Source: Glycomyces tritici
Lineage (GTDB): Bacteria > Actinomycetota > Actinomycetes > Mycobacteriales > Micromonosporaceae
Assembly (NCBI RefSeq): GCF_030403505.1
Contig: NZ_JAUEMJ010000001.1
Span: 1,076,606 to 1,140,605 of the forward strand
Length of the DNA stretch: 64,000 bases
Direction of reading: 5' to 3'
Shown: positions 8,765-16,556 of the stretch, one piece after another
Layout: the number at the start of each line of letters is the position of its first letter
Position numbering within the stretch: position 1 is the first letter of the stretch
The notes under the pieces: model-generated
Database searches by the model: none
The model's input: only the letters and a program-made list of their open reading frames with translations
Told to the model about the DNA's origin: nothing
Translations under genes and position numbers: made by a program

Positions 8765-10102
8765 GTGACCGACGCAGCGAGCAGCGCCACCGACAGCACC
8801 TCGGAACGACCCGGCACCCCGGAGCAGCCGGGAGCCGCGGCCAGGTCCGCCGGTCCGGGCGCGGCGAAACCGGCCGCGACGGGCCCGGGCGTGCCGATGA
8901 GCGCTGAGAACCCGTGGCCGCTGCGGGTCGTCTCGAAGAAGATCGGCGACTGGCTCGCCCGCCTCGGCGAGGTGTGGACCGAGGGCCAGATCACCGAGAT
9001 CAGCCACCGGGGCCGCACCGTCTACCTGACCTTGCGCGACCCCTCCGCCGAGGTCTCGATGCGGGTCGTCGACTTCACCGGCGCCGTCGCCGCCTGCGAG
9101 CCGCCGCTGCGGGACGGCGCGCAGGTCGTCATCCGCGCCCAGGCCCAGTGGTGGGACAAGAACGGCTCGCTCTCGCTGCATGTGCGCGAGATCCGCCAGG
9201 TCGGCCTCGGCGAGCTCCTCGCCCGCCTCGAACGCCTCAAGAAGCTGCTCGCCGCCGAGGGCCTGTTCGCGGCCGAGCGCAAGAAGCCGCTTCCCTTCCT
9301 GCCGTATCGGATCGGCCTCATCACCGGCCGCGCGTCGGACGCGATGCGCGACGTGCTGAAGAACGCCAAGGCCCGCCTGCCGTCCGCCGATTTCGAGGTC
9401 CGCGAGGTCGCCGTCCAGGGGCCTCGCGCGGTCACGGAGGTGTGCGCGGCGCTGGCCGAACTCGACCGGGACCCTGACGTGGAGGTCATCGTGATCGCCC
9501 GCGGCGGCGGCTCGATGGAGGATCTGCTGCCGTTCTCCGACGAGACGCTGTGCCGCGCGGTCGCCGAAGCGGTGACGCCCGTGGTCTCGGCGATCGGGCA
9601 CGAACCGGACACGCCGATCCTCGACTACGTGGCCGACTGGCGGGCCTCGACCCCCACCGAGGCCGGGAAGAAAGTGGTCCCTGACCTCGCGGAGGAGCAG
9701 CGCGGCCTGAACATCAGCCGCACCCGGCTGCGCCAGGCGCTGGGCGCGATGCTGACCCGCGAGGCGGACGGCCTCGCGGCGATGCGCGCCCGCCCGGTCC
9801 TGGCGCGGCCCGAGACGATGCTGGAAGCGCGCGGCGAGGTGGTCGCGAATCTCCAGCACCGCATGCGCGCCCGCGTGGACTCGCGGCTCGAGCGGTCGAC
9901 GGACGAGTTGGAGCACCTGCGGGCGCGGCTGCGGTCGCTGTCGCCGCAGTCGACGCTCGACCGGGGCTACGCGATCGTCACGGACACCGAGACCGGTGCG
10001 GTGCTGCGGGAGGCGGCCGATGCGGGCGAAGCGATCGAAGTGCGGCTGGCGGCGGGATCGCTGCGGGCCGCAGTCGTGCACACGAGGGAGGACGAGCAGT
10101 GA
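8765..10102 (+). CDS. xseA: exodeoxyribonuclease VII large subunit
   Basis: XseA, 445 residues, the catalytic subunit of exonuclease VII, which degrades single-stranded DNA from both ends with XseB. A low-complexity Ala/Pro/Ser leader (1-45) precedes the OB-fold (NPWPLRVVSKKIGDW to VDFTGAV). The catalytic region carries VIARGGGSMEDL, SAIGHEPDTPILDYVADWRASTPTEA, and the C-terminal helical XseB-binding part ends with the conserved LDRGYAIV segment. Its stop overlaps the xseB start by four bases (GTGA), so the two are translationally coupled. Confidence 0.96.
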   Translation: MTDAASSATDSTSERPGTPEQPGAAARSAGPGAAKPAATGPGVPMSAENPWPLRVVSKKIGDWLARLGEVWTEGQITEISHRGRTVYLTLRDPSAEVSMRVVDFTGAVAACEPPLRDGAQVVIRAQAQWWDKNGSLSLHVREIRQVGLGELLARLERLKKLLAAEGLFAAERKKPLPFLPYRIGLITGRASDAMRDVLKNAKARLPSADFEVREVAVQGPRAVTEVCAALAELDRDPDVEVIVIARGGGSMEDLLPFSDETLCRAVAEAVTPVVSAIGHEPDTPILDYVADWRASTPTEAGKKVVPDLAEEQRGLNISRTRLRQALGAMLTREADGLAAMRARPVLARPETMLEARGEVVANLQHRMRARVDSRLERSTDELEHLRARLRSLSPQSTLDRGYAIVTDTETGAVLREAADAGEAIEVRLAAGSLRAAVVHTREDEQ

Positions 10103-10320
10103 GCACTGAGCAGTCGAAGACGGTGTTGAGTTACGAAGAGGCCCGGGCGGAGCTGGTGGCCACGGTCGAGCGGCTGGAGGCGGGCGGTGCCACGCTGGAG
10201 GAGTCGCTGGCGCTGTGGGAGCGGGGCGAGAAGCTGGCCGACCTGTGCCAGTCGCACCTGGAGGGCGCGAGGGAGCGCCTGAAGGCCCGCACGGAACCGG
10301 AAGCAAACGACGAGGACTAA
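10099..10320 (+). CDS. xseB: exodeoxyribonuclease VII small subunit
   Basis: XseB, 73 residues, the small helical subunit that assembles with XseA. The family signature is clear: LSYEEARAELVATVERLEAG, then TLEESLALWERGEKLADLC. The GTG start overlaps the xseA stop in GTGA. The acidic C-terminus is typical. A strong hairpin follows the gene. Confidence 0.95.
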   Translation: MSTEQSKTVLSYEEARAELVATVERLEAGGATLEESLALWERGEKLADLCQSHLEGARERLKARTEPEANDED

Positions 10321-10402
10321 CGCCGCGTTTTCGGCATCAGCCTGCACATCGGGCCACCCCTTGGGTTCCCCGGTTCCATGCCGGCATGGGGGTGTGGCTC
10401 GG

Positions 10403-10435
10403 CCGCGGGCGTAACGCTTCGCTAAGCGCCCGCGG
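10403..10435. terminator. bidirectional terminator between xseB and the DUF4245 gene
   Basis: A perfect 9-bp GC stem (10403-10411 with 10427-10435) separates the convergent xseAB and DUF4245 genes. The minus-strand stop codon at 10422-10424 falls inside the loop. There is no T-run. Confidence 0.55.
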
Positions 10436-11111
10436 CTTCGGCCACGCCTGCCGCGAGTTCAGGGAGGTCGCCGGCACCGTCGGTTTCGGCGCTCAGCACG
10501 ATGGTCTCGCCGCCGATCTCGGCCACCCAGGTCTCGCCGATGTCCGACGTGTAGGAGGCCCATGCGATCCCGGCCGCTTCGACCGGGGTGCCGGCGCCCT
10601 GGAGGTCCTCGTTCACGTCGGCGGCCGTGCCGTTGGTCTCCGAGAGCTGGAGGCCGTTGCCCTCCGGCGAGTAGTAGCCGGTCCGGAGCGTGACGGTCTC
10701 GCCCTCGACCGCGAGGTCGCTCGAGATCGCCTTCCACTCGCCGCTGAGCTCCGGTTCGATCACCGCCAGGCCCAGGCTCGCCGCGGTGGAGTAGTTCGCG
10801 CTCGTGTCGACCACGCTGACCTGCCGGTCCTCGGCCAGCCACTGCCAGCCGACGTAGAACAGGCCGATCGGCACCAGCAGCACCGCCATCGACATCGCCA
10901 TGTCGCGCATCCGCCGCTGCTTCGGGCGCGCCGACTTGGCCGCGTCGGCGTTCGCGACGGCCTCATCGGCGGCCGCGCCGCGCTCCGCACCACCCGGAGC
11001 CGCGCCGTCGACGGCGCCGCCTCCGCCAGCGCTCTCTTCGGCAGCACCGGTGCCGCCTTGGACCGCGCCTCCAGCGACCTCGGCTTCGACCTTGACCTCT
11101 TCGGTGGACAT
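10422..11111 (-). CDS. DUF4245 domain-containing membrane protein
   Basis: 229 residues. The ATG start has GGAGG at suitable distance on the minus strand. Residues 1-60 are a low-complexity Ala/Gly/Glu-rich cytoplasmic leader. It is followed by a basic stretch (KSARPKQRRMRDM), one transmembrane helix (AMSMAVLLVPIGLFYVGW) and an extracellular DUF4245 domain with the repeated pattern VTLRTGYYSPEG, GIAWASYTSDIGETWVAEIGG. The function of DUF4245 is unknown. The placement beside xseAB and ispH matches other actinomycetes. Confidence 0.85.
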   Translation of the reverse strand: MSTEEVKVEAEVAGGAVQGGTGAAEESAGGGGAVDGAAPGGAERGAAADEAVANADAAKSARPKQRRMRDMAMSMAVLLVPIGLFYVGWQWLAEDRQVSVVDTSANYSTAASLGLAVIEPELSGEWKAISSDLAVEGETVTLRTGYYSPEGNGLQLSETNGTAADVNEDLQGAGTPVEAAGIAWASYTSDIGETWVAEIGGETIVLSAETDGAGDLPELAAGVAEAAGA

Positions 11112-11336
11112 GCCTCCATCCTGAACGACCGCCCCGCCGCCCGCCGCACCGGCCCGCCCCGGCGTGGCGCACGAAGCCCGCACCCGAAACCCGGCGCACG
11201 AGACCGGCCGAACGCCCTCCAGCCGCTGCAACCGGGACGCGCCCGCCCATCGTGACGCGAATCCGACTTCCGGGCCGTCCGGCACCTGCAATACCCTCTC
11301 CGCAGCGGCACCCGCAACCGACGGAAGGAGCCCCCT

Positions 11337-12233
11337 TTGATCCTCGTGGCAGGCGAGAACATCATCGACCTCGTACCGGCCCCCGGCGGCCGACTGCGCC
11401 CCACCTGCGGCGGCGGGCCCGCGAACACCGCCGTCGCACTCGCCCGGCGCGGCATCCCGACCGCACTCGTCGGCGCCGTGGGCGGCGACCACTTCGGCCG
11501 CCAGGTCTGGCGCCGCCACATCGCCGCGGGCGTCCACCGCAACTGGCTGCTGCGCACCGACCTCCCCTCCACCCTCGGCCTCGCGATCGTGCACGAGGAC
11601 GGCACCGCCGACTACGACTACTGGACGACCGGCACCGCCGACTTCACCTCGGACACCCGCCCCCTCCCCAAAGCCGACCCCGCCCAGGTCGACCTCATCC
11701 ACTTCGGCTCCCTCGCCGCCTACCTCGAGCCCACCGCCCGCACCATCGAGCACTGGGTGAACCGCGCCCGCCGCGCCGTCCCCGTCTCCTTCGACCCGAA
11801 CATCCGCCTCAGCGCCATGGGCGACCACGCCGAAGTCCTCGAACGCACCGAGCGCCTGGTCGGCCTCGCCACCCTCGTGCGCGTCTCCGAACGCGACCTC
11901 GCCCAGCTCTACCCGGGCACCGCCGTCGACCAGATCGCCCGCAGATGGCTCGAAACGGGCCCCGAACTCGTGGTCGTCACCCTCGGCAACGCCGGCTCGG
12001 TGGCGTTCCACCGCAACCACACCACCGAGATGACGGCCCCGCCGGTCGACCTCGTGGACTCCATCGGCGCGGGCGACGCGTTCACCTCGGGCCTCATCGG
12101 CTGGCTCACCTCGGCGGGCTGGATGCGCCTCGACCGGCTCCCCGCCTGGGGCAACCAGGCCGTGGTCACCGCGGCCCTGCGCTACGCGGCCCAGGTCGCC
12201 GCCCAGGCCTGCACCGTCCCCGGCGCGCCGTGA
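11337..12233 (+). CDS. PfkB-family carbohydrate kinase
   Basis: 298 residues of the ribokinase/PfkB sugar-kinase family. The N-terminal GG motif region is GGGPANTAVALARRG. The second signature holds the anion hole and catalytic Asp in DSIGAGDAFTSG. It most resembles fructokinases, phosphorylating a monosaccharide with ATP in the cytoplasm, but the sugar cannot be decided here. The TTG start at 11337 is set by AAGGAG upstream and gives the expected MILVAGENIIDL strand. It diverges from the DUF4245 gene across 225 bases. Confidence 0.88.
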   Translation: MILVAGENIIDLVPAPGGRLRPTCGGGPANTAVALARRGIPTALVGAVGGDHFGRQVWRRHIAAGVHRNWLLRTDLPSTLGLAIVHEDGTADYDYWTTGTADFTSDTRPLPKADPAQVDLIHFGSLAAYLEPTARTIEHWVNRARRAVPVSFDPNIRLSAMGDHAEVLERTERLVGLATLVRVSERDLAQLYPGTAVDQIARRWLETGPELVVVTLGNAGSVAFHRNHTTEMTAPPVDLVDSIGAGDAFTSGLIGWLTSAGWMRLDRLPAWGNQAVVTAALRYAAQVAAQACTVPGAP

Positions 12234-12274
12234 CACCAGGCGCCCACTGAGGCGAAACACGCCCCGAGTCGACA

Positions 12275-12280
12275 TAAGAT
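12275..12280 (+). promoter_or_regulatory. -10 box, leaderless promoter for egtD
   Basis: TAAGAT is followed by six bases and the GTG at 12287. This spacing selects that GTG among the overlapping GTG codons. Confidence 0.5.
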
Positions 12281-12286
12281 CGTGGT

Positions 12287-13267
12287 GTGCCTGCTCCTGA
12301 ACTGCGTATCTGCCTCGACGTGTCCGACCTCGACGCGTCGCTGCAGAGCGACGTCCGGCGGGGCCTGACCGCGCACCCCAAGCACCTGCCCATGCGCCTG
12401 CACTACGACGGCCGCGGTTCGACGCTCTTCGCCGAGCTCACCCGCCAGCCCGAGTACTACCAGACGCGCAGCGAGCGGGCGGTCCTCCACGACCGGGCCG
12501 CCGAGATCGCGGAAGCGCTCGGCACCGAACCGGTCTCCGTGATCGAGCTCGGCGCGGGCAGGGCCGAGAAGATCCGGCCGCTCCTCAGCGCCCTCGCGGC
12601 GGCCGGGAGGCTCGACGCGTTCTGGCCCTTCGACGTGGCCGAGGGCGAAGTCCGGGACGTGCTCCTCGAACTGGCCACGGCCTACCCCGACGCCCGCCTC
12701 GGCGGCATCATCGGCGACTTCACCCGCCACCTCGCGCACCTGCCCGACCACCACGACATGCGGCTCGTCGCGTTCCTCGGCGGCACCTTCGGGAACTTCA
12801 CCGGCATGGAGCGCAGCCAGTTCCTGAGCGACCTGCGCGAGTCCCTGCGCCCCGGCGACTGGTTCCTCCTCGGCGCCGACCTCGTGAAGGACCCGGACGT
12901 GATCCTCGCGGCCTACAACGACGCCGCCGGGGTGACCGCCGAGTTCAACCGGCACGTCCTGTACGTCCTCAACCACCGCCTCGACGCCGATTTCGAACCC
13001 GACAACTTCGAGCACATCGCGTTGTGGGACAACGACACCGCCACCATCGACATGCGCCTGCGCGCCATGAAGCCGATGAAGGTGGACATCGCGGCGCTCG
13101 CGATCGACATCGCCTTCCGCATCGGCGAGGAGATCCACACCGGCATCTCCACCAAGTTCCACCGAGGCGAACTCCAGAACCAGCTCCAGGCCAGCGGATT
13201 CGAGACCACCCGCTGCTGGACCGACGAGCACGGGTACATGGGCGTGTTCCTCGCCCGCGCGATCTAG
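12287..13267 (+). CDS. egtD: L-histidine N-alpha-methyltransferase EgtD
   Basis: A 326-residue EgtD. It trimethylates histidine to hercynine with SAM, the first step of ergothioneine synthesis. Diagnostic segments are LHYDGRGSTLFAELTRQPEYYQTRSE, the SAM site ELGAGRAEK, GDFTRHL, LGGTFGNF and the C-terminal EIHTGISTKF. The other ergothioneine genes (egtA, egtB, egtC, egtE) are not beside it in this window. It is followed by a histidine phosphatase with its own -10 box. Confidence 0.93.
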   Translation: MPAPELRICLDVSDLDASLQSDVRRGLTAHPKHLPMRLHYDGRGSTLFAELTRQPEYYQTRSERAVLHDRAAEIAEALGTEPVSVIELGAGRAEKIRPLLSALAAAGRLDAFWPFDVAEGEVRDVLLELATAYPDARLGGIIGDFTRHLAHLPDHHDMRLVAFLGGTFGNFTGMERSQFLSDLRESLRPGDWFLLGADLVKDPDVILAAYNDAAGVTAEFNRHVLYVLNHRLDADFEPDNFEHIALWDNDTATIDMRLRAMKPMKVDIAALAIDIAFRIGEEIHTGISTKFHRGELQNQLQASGFETTRCWTDEHGYMGVFLARAI

Positions 13268-13290
13268 GGGCCTTCCGGGCCGGGCCGCAC

Positions 13291-13296
13291 TAAGGT
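13291..13296 (+). promoter_or_regulatory. -10 box for the histidine phosphatase gene
   Basis: TAAGGT is followed by seven bases and the ATG at 13304. The same bases (AAGGTGG) could serve as a ribosome binding site instead, so leaderless and leadered readings are both possible. Confidence 0.35.
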
Positions 13297-13303
13297 GGTC
13301 GGC

Positions 13304-13900
13304 ATGGGAGAGATCGTGCTCATCCGCCACGGCGAGACCACCTGGTCCGCGTCGGGCCGGCATACGTCCGTCACCGACCTCGAGCTCACCGAGAACGGTG
13401 TGGCCCAGGCGAAAGCGCTCGCGCCGCTGCTCGCCGGACGCGAGTTCGCCGCGGTCTGGTCGAGCCCGCGCAAACGGGCGCTCATCACCGCCGACCTGGC
13501 CGGCCTCGCGATCAGCGCCGTCGTCCCCGACCTGGCCGAATGGGGCTACGGCGACTACGAAGGGCGCACCAGCGAGGAGATCGAGGCCGAGAACCCCGAC
13601 TGGTCGCTCTGGACCGACGGCGGCAAGGGCCCCGGCGGTGAGACGGCCGAGGAGGTCGCCGCCCGCCTCGACCGCGCCCTCGCCGAGGCCGAACCGCTCC
13701 TCGAACGCGGCGACGTCGCGTTCATCGCCCACGGCCACAGCCTCCGCGTCGCGGCGGCCCGCTGGCTCGGCCGGCCGGCCCGCGACGGCCGCGAGTTCAA
13801 GATCGACACCGCCTCGATCGCCGCCCTCGGCTACGAGCACGGGCACCACGCGATCACGCTGTGGAACCTCACGGCGGCGGCCGCGACCGGCGAGCGGTGA
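13304..13900 (+). CDS. histidine phosphatase family protein
   Basis: 198 residues of the phosphoglycerate-mutase-like histidine phosphatase superfamily. The phosphohistidine motif is LIRHGET near residue 6. Further conserved parts are SSPRKRALITADLAG and, near the end, FIAHGHSLRVAAARWLG with the second catalytic His. I chose ATG 13304 over the in-frame GTG nine bases upstream because of the spacing to TAAGGT. The substrate is unknown; members act on phosphosugars, nucleotides or small phosphoesters. Confidence 0.88.
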   Translation: MGEIVLIRHGETTWSASGRHTSVTDLELTENGVAQAKALAPLLAGREFAAVWSSPRKRALITADLAGLAISAVVPDLAEWGYGDYEGRTSEEIEAENPDWSLWTDGGKGPGGETAEEVAARLDRALAEAEPLLERGDVAFIAHGHSLRVAAARWLGRPARDGREFKIDTASIAALGYEHGHHAITLWNLTAAAATGER

Positions 13901-13950
13901 CACCGCCCGGGTGACGCTGGACGCTCGAACCGCTTCTCCCCCACGGTCGG

Positions 13951-14790
13951 TCAAGGCCGCCAGATGACGACGCCGGTGGACACCTCGCGCTCGGAGAACC
14001 GGCCGTCCGGCGCCGCGTCGGCCAAGAGCGCCCGCAGCTCGGTCTCGAAGGCGGGCAGGCGTTCCGCGAACAGGTGCGGCGCCGAGCTCGACAGCGAGAA
14101 CACCGCCGAGACGACGGAGTCGACGTCGCGTTCGAAGACCCTGCCGTCGTCGACCTGGAGGCGGGCGACCTTGGTGTACCCGGCTTCGCGCATGATGTCC
14201 TCTTCGCCGCCCGCGGTGCCGCCCGGCAGGAAGCCCTGCCCGGCGCGGCGGACCGGCCCGAGGTAGCCCGCGACGAGTTCGCCGATGCGGTCCCATGGCG
14301 GCGCCGGATGGGGCAGTGCACCGACCTCGGCACCGCGGTGCGTGGTGGCGCCCACGTGGATCCAGAACCCGCCGGGTTCGAGCATGGCGCGAACGCGGCG
14401 GGCCACGAGCGGGCGGTCCATCCAGTGGAAGGATTGCGCGAACGCCGCGACCTTGAAGACGCCCAGGTCGTCGGGGAGCGCTTCGGCGCGCAGTTGCCGC
14501 CATTCGATGCCGGTGAGTCCGGCCTCCTCGGCGCGCCGGGCGGCCTCGGCGAGCATGCCCGCGTCCGGGTCGACGCCCACAGTGGACGCGAAGTGCGGGG
14601 CGAGCGGCAGTGTCAGCGAGCCTGGGCCGCAGCCGACGTCGAGGAGTCGGCCGGTGCCGTCGAGTCCGAGCGCGACGCGCACGGCGTCGGCGAGGCCGGT
14701 CGGGTAGGGCACCCGGCCGACGCTGTAGTGGGCGGCGCTGCCGGCGAAGAGGGTCTCGTCCCACTCCCATGCGGCGGCGTCAGCGGTCAT
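13951..14790 (-). CDS. class I SAM-dependent methyltransferase
   Basis: 279 residues with a Rossmann-type methyltransferase fold. Motif I is LLDVGCGPGSLTLPLA, followed by VGVDPDAGMLAEA and SFHWMDRPLVARRV, a pattern common in the type-11 methyltransferases of actinomycetes. The acceptor is unknown. It converges on the histidine phosphatase gene. No operon partner is visible. Confidence 0.87.
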   Translation of the reverse strand: MTADAAAWEWDETLFAGSAAHYSVGRVPYPTGLADAVRVALGLDGTGRLLDVGCGPGSLTLPLAPHFASTVGVDPDAGMLAEAARRAEEAGLTGIEWRQLRAEALPDDLGVFKVAAFAQSFHWMDRPLVARRVRAMLEPGGFWIHVGATTHRGAEVGALPHPAPPWDRIGELVAGYLGPVRRAGQGFLPGGTAGGEEDIMREAGYTKVARLQVDDGRVFERDVDSVVSAVFSLSSSAPHLFAERLPAFETELRALLADAAPDGRFSEREVSTGVVIWRP

Positions 14791-14997
14791 CGGAGCGGCT
14801 CCCGTTGCTCATCGACGCAGCATCGCCGATCGGCCCGCAGAGTGCCAGCGCTTTTCCGGCGATCCGCGTGGTCCGCGGCAGGCGAGGCTCCGCGAGCACC
14901 GCGCCGGCGCTTCCAGGCGATCCGCGATCGATGCGCCGAGCGCCGACGCGTGCCGACGACCGGCCCGCGACCGGTCGGCGGCGGGCGCGGGCTCTGA

Positions 14998-15003
14998 TAG
15001 GCT
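14998..15003 (+). promoter_or_regulatory. -10 box for the lysoplasmalogenase operon
   Basis: TAGGCT lies nine bases before the ATG at 15013, which would leave a 5-prime leader of only two or three bases. Confidence 0.35.
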
Positions 15004-15012
15004 CCGGCACCC

Positions 15013-15699
15013 ATGAACCCTCCCCTCCTGGTGGCCCGCTCGCTGCTGGTGCGCTTCCCTGCGCGTTTCTGGCTGTGGGCGTTCGCGATCGCCATCGCGG
15101 TGGACCTCGCCGCGATCAGCCTCGATCTCGGTGCGCTCCGCTGGGCGTCCAAGCCCGCGCTGGCGCTCCTGCTGCTCGCCCATCTGATCGTCTCGACGCA
15201 GCCGGGCATGCGCCCGGCCCGCCTGTTCGGGCTCGGCCTGCTGCTGGCCTGCGCAGCGGACATCGCGCTGCTGGTGGAGGGCGAGACGGCGTTCCTGGTC
15301 GGCATGGGCCTGTTCGGCCTCATGCAGATCACGTACTTCACGGTCTTCGCCCGCTTGGGGGCGCTGCCGCTGCGGCGGCGCTTCCTGGCGCCCGCCTGCT
15401 ATCTGGCGGTCTGGTTGGGCGCCAACCTTGTCCTGTGGCCGCGACTCGGGGACCTCGCGGTTCCGGTGGCGGTGTACAGCCTGCTGCTGGTGGCGATGGC
15501 GGCGGCAGCGGCCGGGCTCAACCGCGAGGCCGCGCTCGGCGGGGTGCTGTTCGTGGTCTCGGACCTGGTCCTCGGTCTGGGCGTGGCCGGTGTGGACTTC
15601 CCGCTGCAGTCGCAGGCGGTGATGGCGACGTATGCTGCGGCGCAACTGCTCCTGGTCCTCGGCACCATCAGGGCGCTTCCCCGCGAGGCCGCCGCATGA
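15013..15699 (+). CDS. YhhN-family membrane protein (lysoplasmalogenase-like)
   Basis: 228 residues with about eight hydrophobic helices. Conserved YhhN features include KPALALLLLAHL, RLFGLGLLLACAADIALL with its acidic residue in a helix, and FVVSDLVLGLG. Characterised YhhN proteins hydrolyse the vinyl-ether bond of lysoplasmalogens in the membrane. Whether this one does so is inference. Its stop overlaps the next start in ATGA, so the downstream genes are translationally coupled. Confidence 0.85.
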   Translation: MNPPLLVARSLLVRFPARFWLWAFAIAIAVDLAAISLDLGALRWASKPALALLLLAHLIVSTQPGMRPARLFGLGLLLACAADIALLVEGETAFLVGMGLFGLMQITYFTVFARLGALPLRRRFLAPACYLAVWLGANLVLWPRLGDLAVPVAVYSLLLVAMAAAAAGLNREAALGGVLFVVSDLVLGLGVAGVDFPLQSQAVMATYAAAQLLLVLGTIRALPREAAA

Positions 15700-16314
15700 G
15701 CTCGCTGGTCGACATCGCCGCGATCCTCGTGTTCGCGTTCCTGGTCTTCGGCGGCGTGACGTTGGCGCTGCGCTTCCTGATCCCCGCTGAGCCTCACCGG
15801 TCCGAACGGCCCAAGTGGTCGCGCAGTCGGCGCAGGATGCTCGTCGACCTCGTCGGCGTGCTGGCCGTCATCGCCCTGGTACAGCTGGCGGTCGAAGTCC
15901 GGTTCGCGTACGGCGCCCCGTTCGGAGCGCGCCTATCCCACTGTGGAGGTGGTCGGGGTCGGCGGGTGCGAGCGCGGCCCGCTCGGTTTCGGTGTCGTCC
16001 GCTCGTGCGAGGTGACGGAGTACCGCTACACCGCATGGGGACAGGGCCCCGCGCCGTGGTCGGAGGCGATCGAGGTCGTCACGGGCGATGCCGTCGAGCC
16101 CGGGGACCGGGTCGCCCGCTACTCGTCCTCCGGATGGACCGATTTCGCGTTCCTCGGCTCCGGTGGCTCCCACTGGCAGCCGGTGTCCGCTGAGGACCGC
16201 CCGAACCTGGTGTGGCTGCCTACGGCGACGCTCGTCGCTGCGACCGCGCTGTCCGCGGCGCTGCTCAAGCGGTACCAGCGCCGGGTGGCGGGCGGCACTA
16301 GAGTCGGGTCATGA
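15696..16314 (+). pseudogene. frameshifted two-TM membrane protein gene
   Basis: Translation starts at ATG 15696, overlapping the previous stop in ATGA, and encodes a first helix (IAAILVFAFLVFGGVTLALRFL), a basic loop and a second helix (MLVDLVGVLAVIALVQLAVEV). After about 15905-15930 this frame turns into Arg/Gly-rich nonsense. The +1 frame then carries sensible protein (YPTVEVVGVGGCERGPLGF, ARYSSSGWTDFAFLGSGG, LVWLPTATLVAATALSAALL) and ends at 16314, where its stop overlaps the next start in ATGA. The 619-base interval is one base more than a multiple of three, which fits one inserted base or two lost ones. The whole protein would be about 205 residues, with an extracellular domain between helices. 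It is either a real pseudogene or a sequencing error. Confidence 0.6.
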
Positions 16315-16553
16315 AACGCGTCTTGTGGCTGCTGGCCTTCGTGATCGGCGGCTTCTTCATCGTCCGGGCCCTGATCGAGCCGTTCGTGATCGACTTCGGC
16401 GACCCGTCGAGCTATGAGAACGACTGGGGCGGCCCGAGCCTCATCGGCGTCCTCTTGGTCCACATGGGGCCGGGGATCCTGGTGGCCGTCCTGTTCTTCT
16501 ACGCCCTCAGGAGGTCCGAGCGGCGTCGCGGCCAGGACACTCCCGAGGGCTGA
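16311..16553 (+). CDS. small two-TM membrane protein
   Basis: 80 residues with two hydrophobic helices (VLWLLAFVIGGFFIVRALI and SLIGVLLVHMGPGILVAVLFFYAL), separated by an acidic loop, and a charged tail. No family is recognised. Its ATG overlaps the stop of the preceding frameshifted gene in ATGA, making a three-gene coupled membrane operon with the YhhN protein. It ends just before the convergent HelR-like gene. Confidence 0.7.
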   Translation: MKRVLWLLAFVIGGFFIVRALIEPFVIDFGDPSSYENDWGGPSLIGVLLVHMGPGILVAVLFFYALRRSERRRGQDTPEG

Positions 16554-16556
16554 CGG

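Noticed and set aside
10376..10440. Possible small RNA or riboswitch at the strong hairpin after xseB
   Set aside because: The hairpin is simple, lies between convergent stops and includes one of them, so a terminator explains it.
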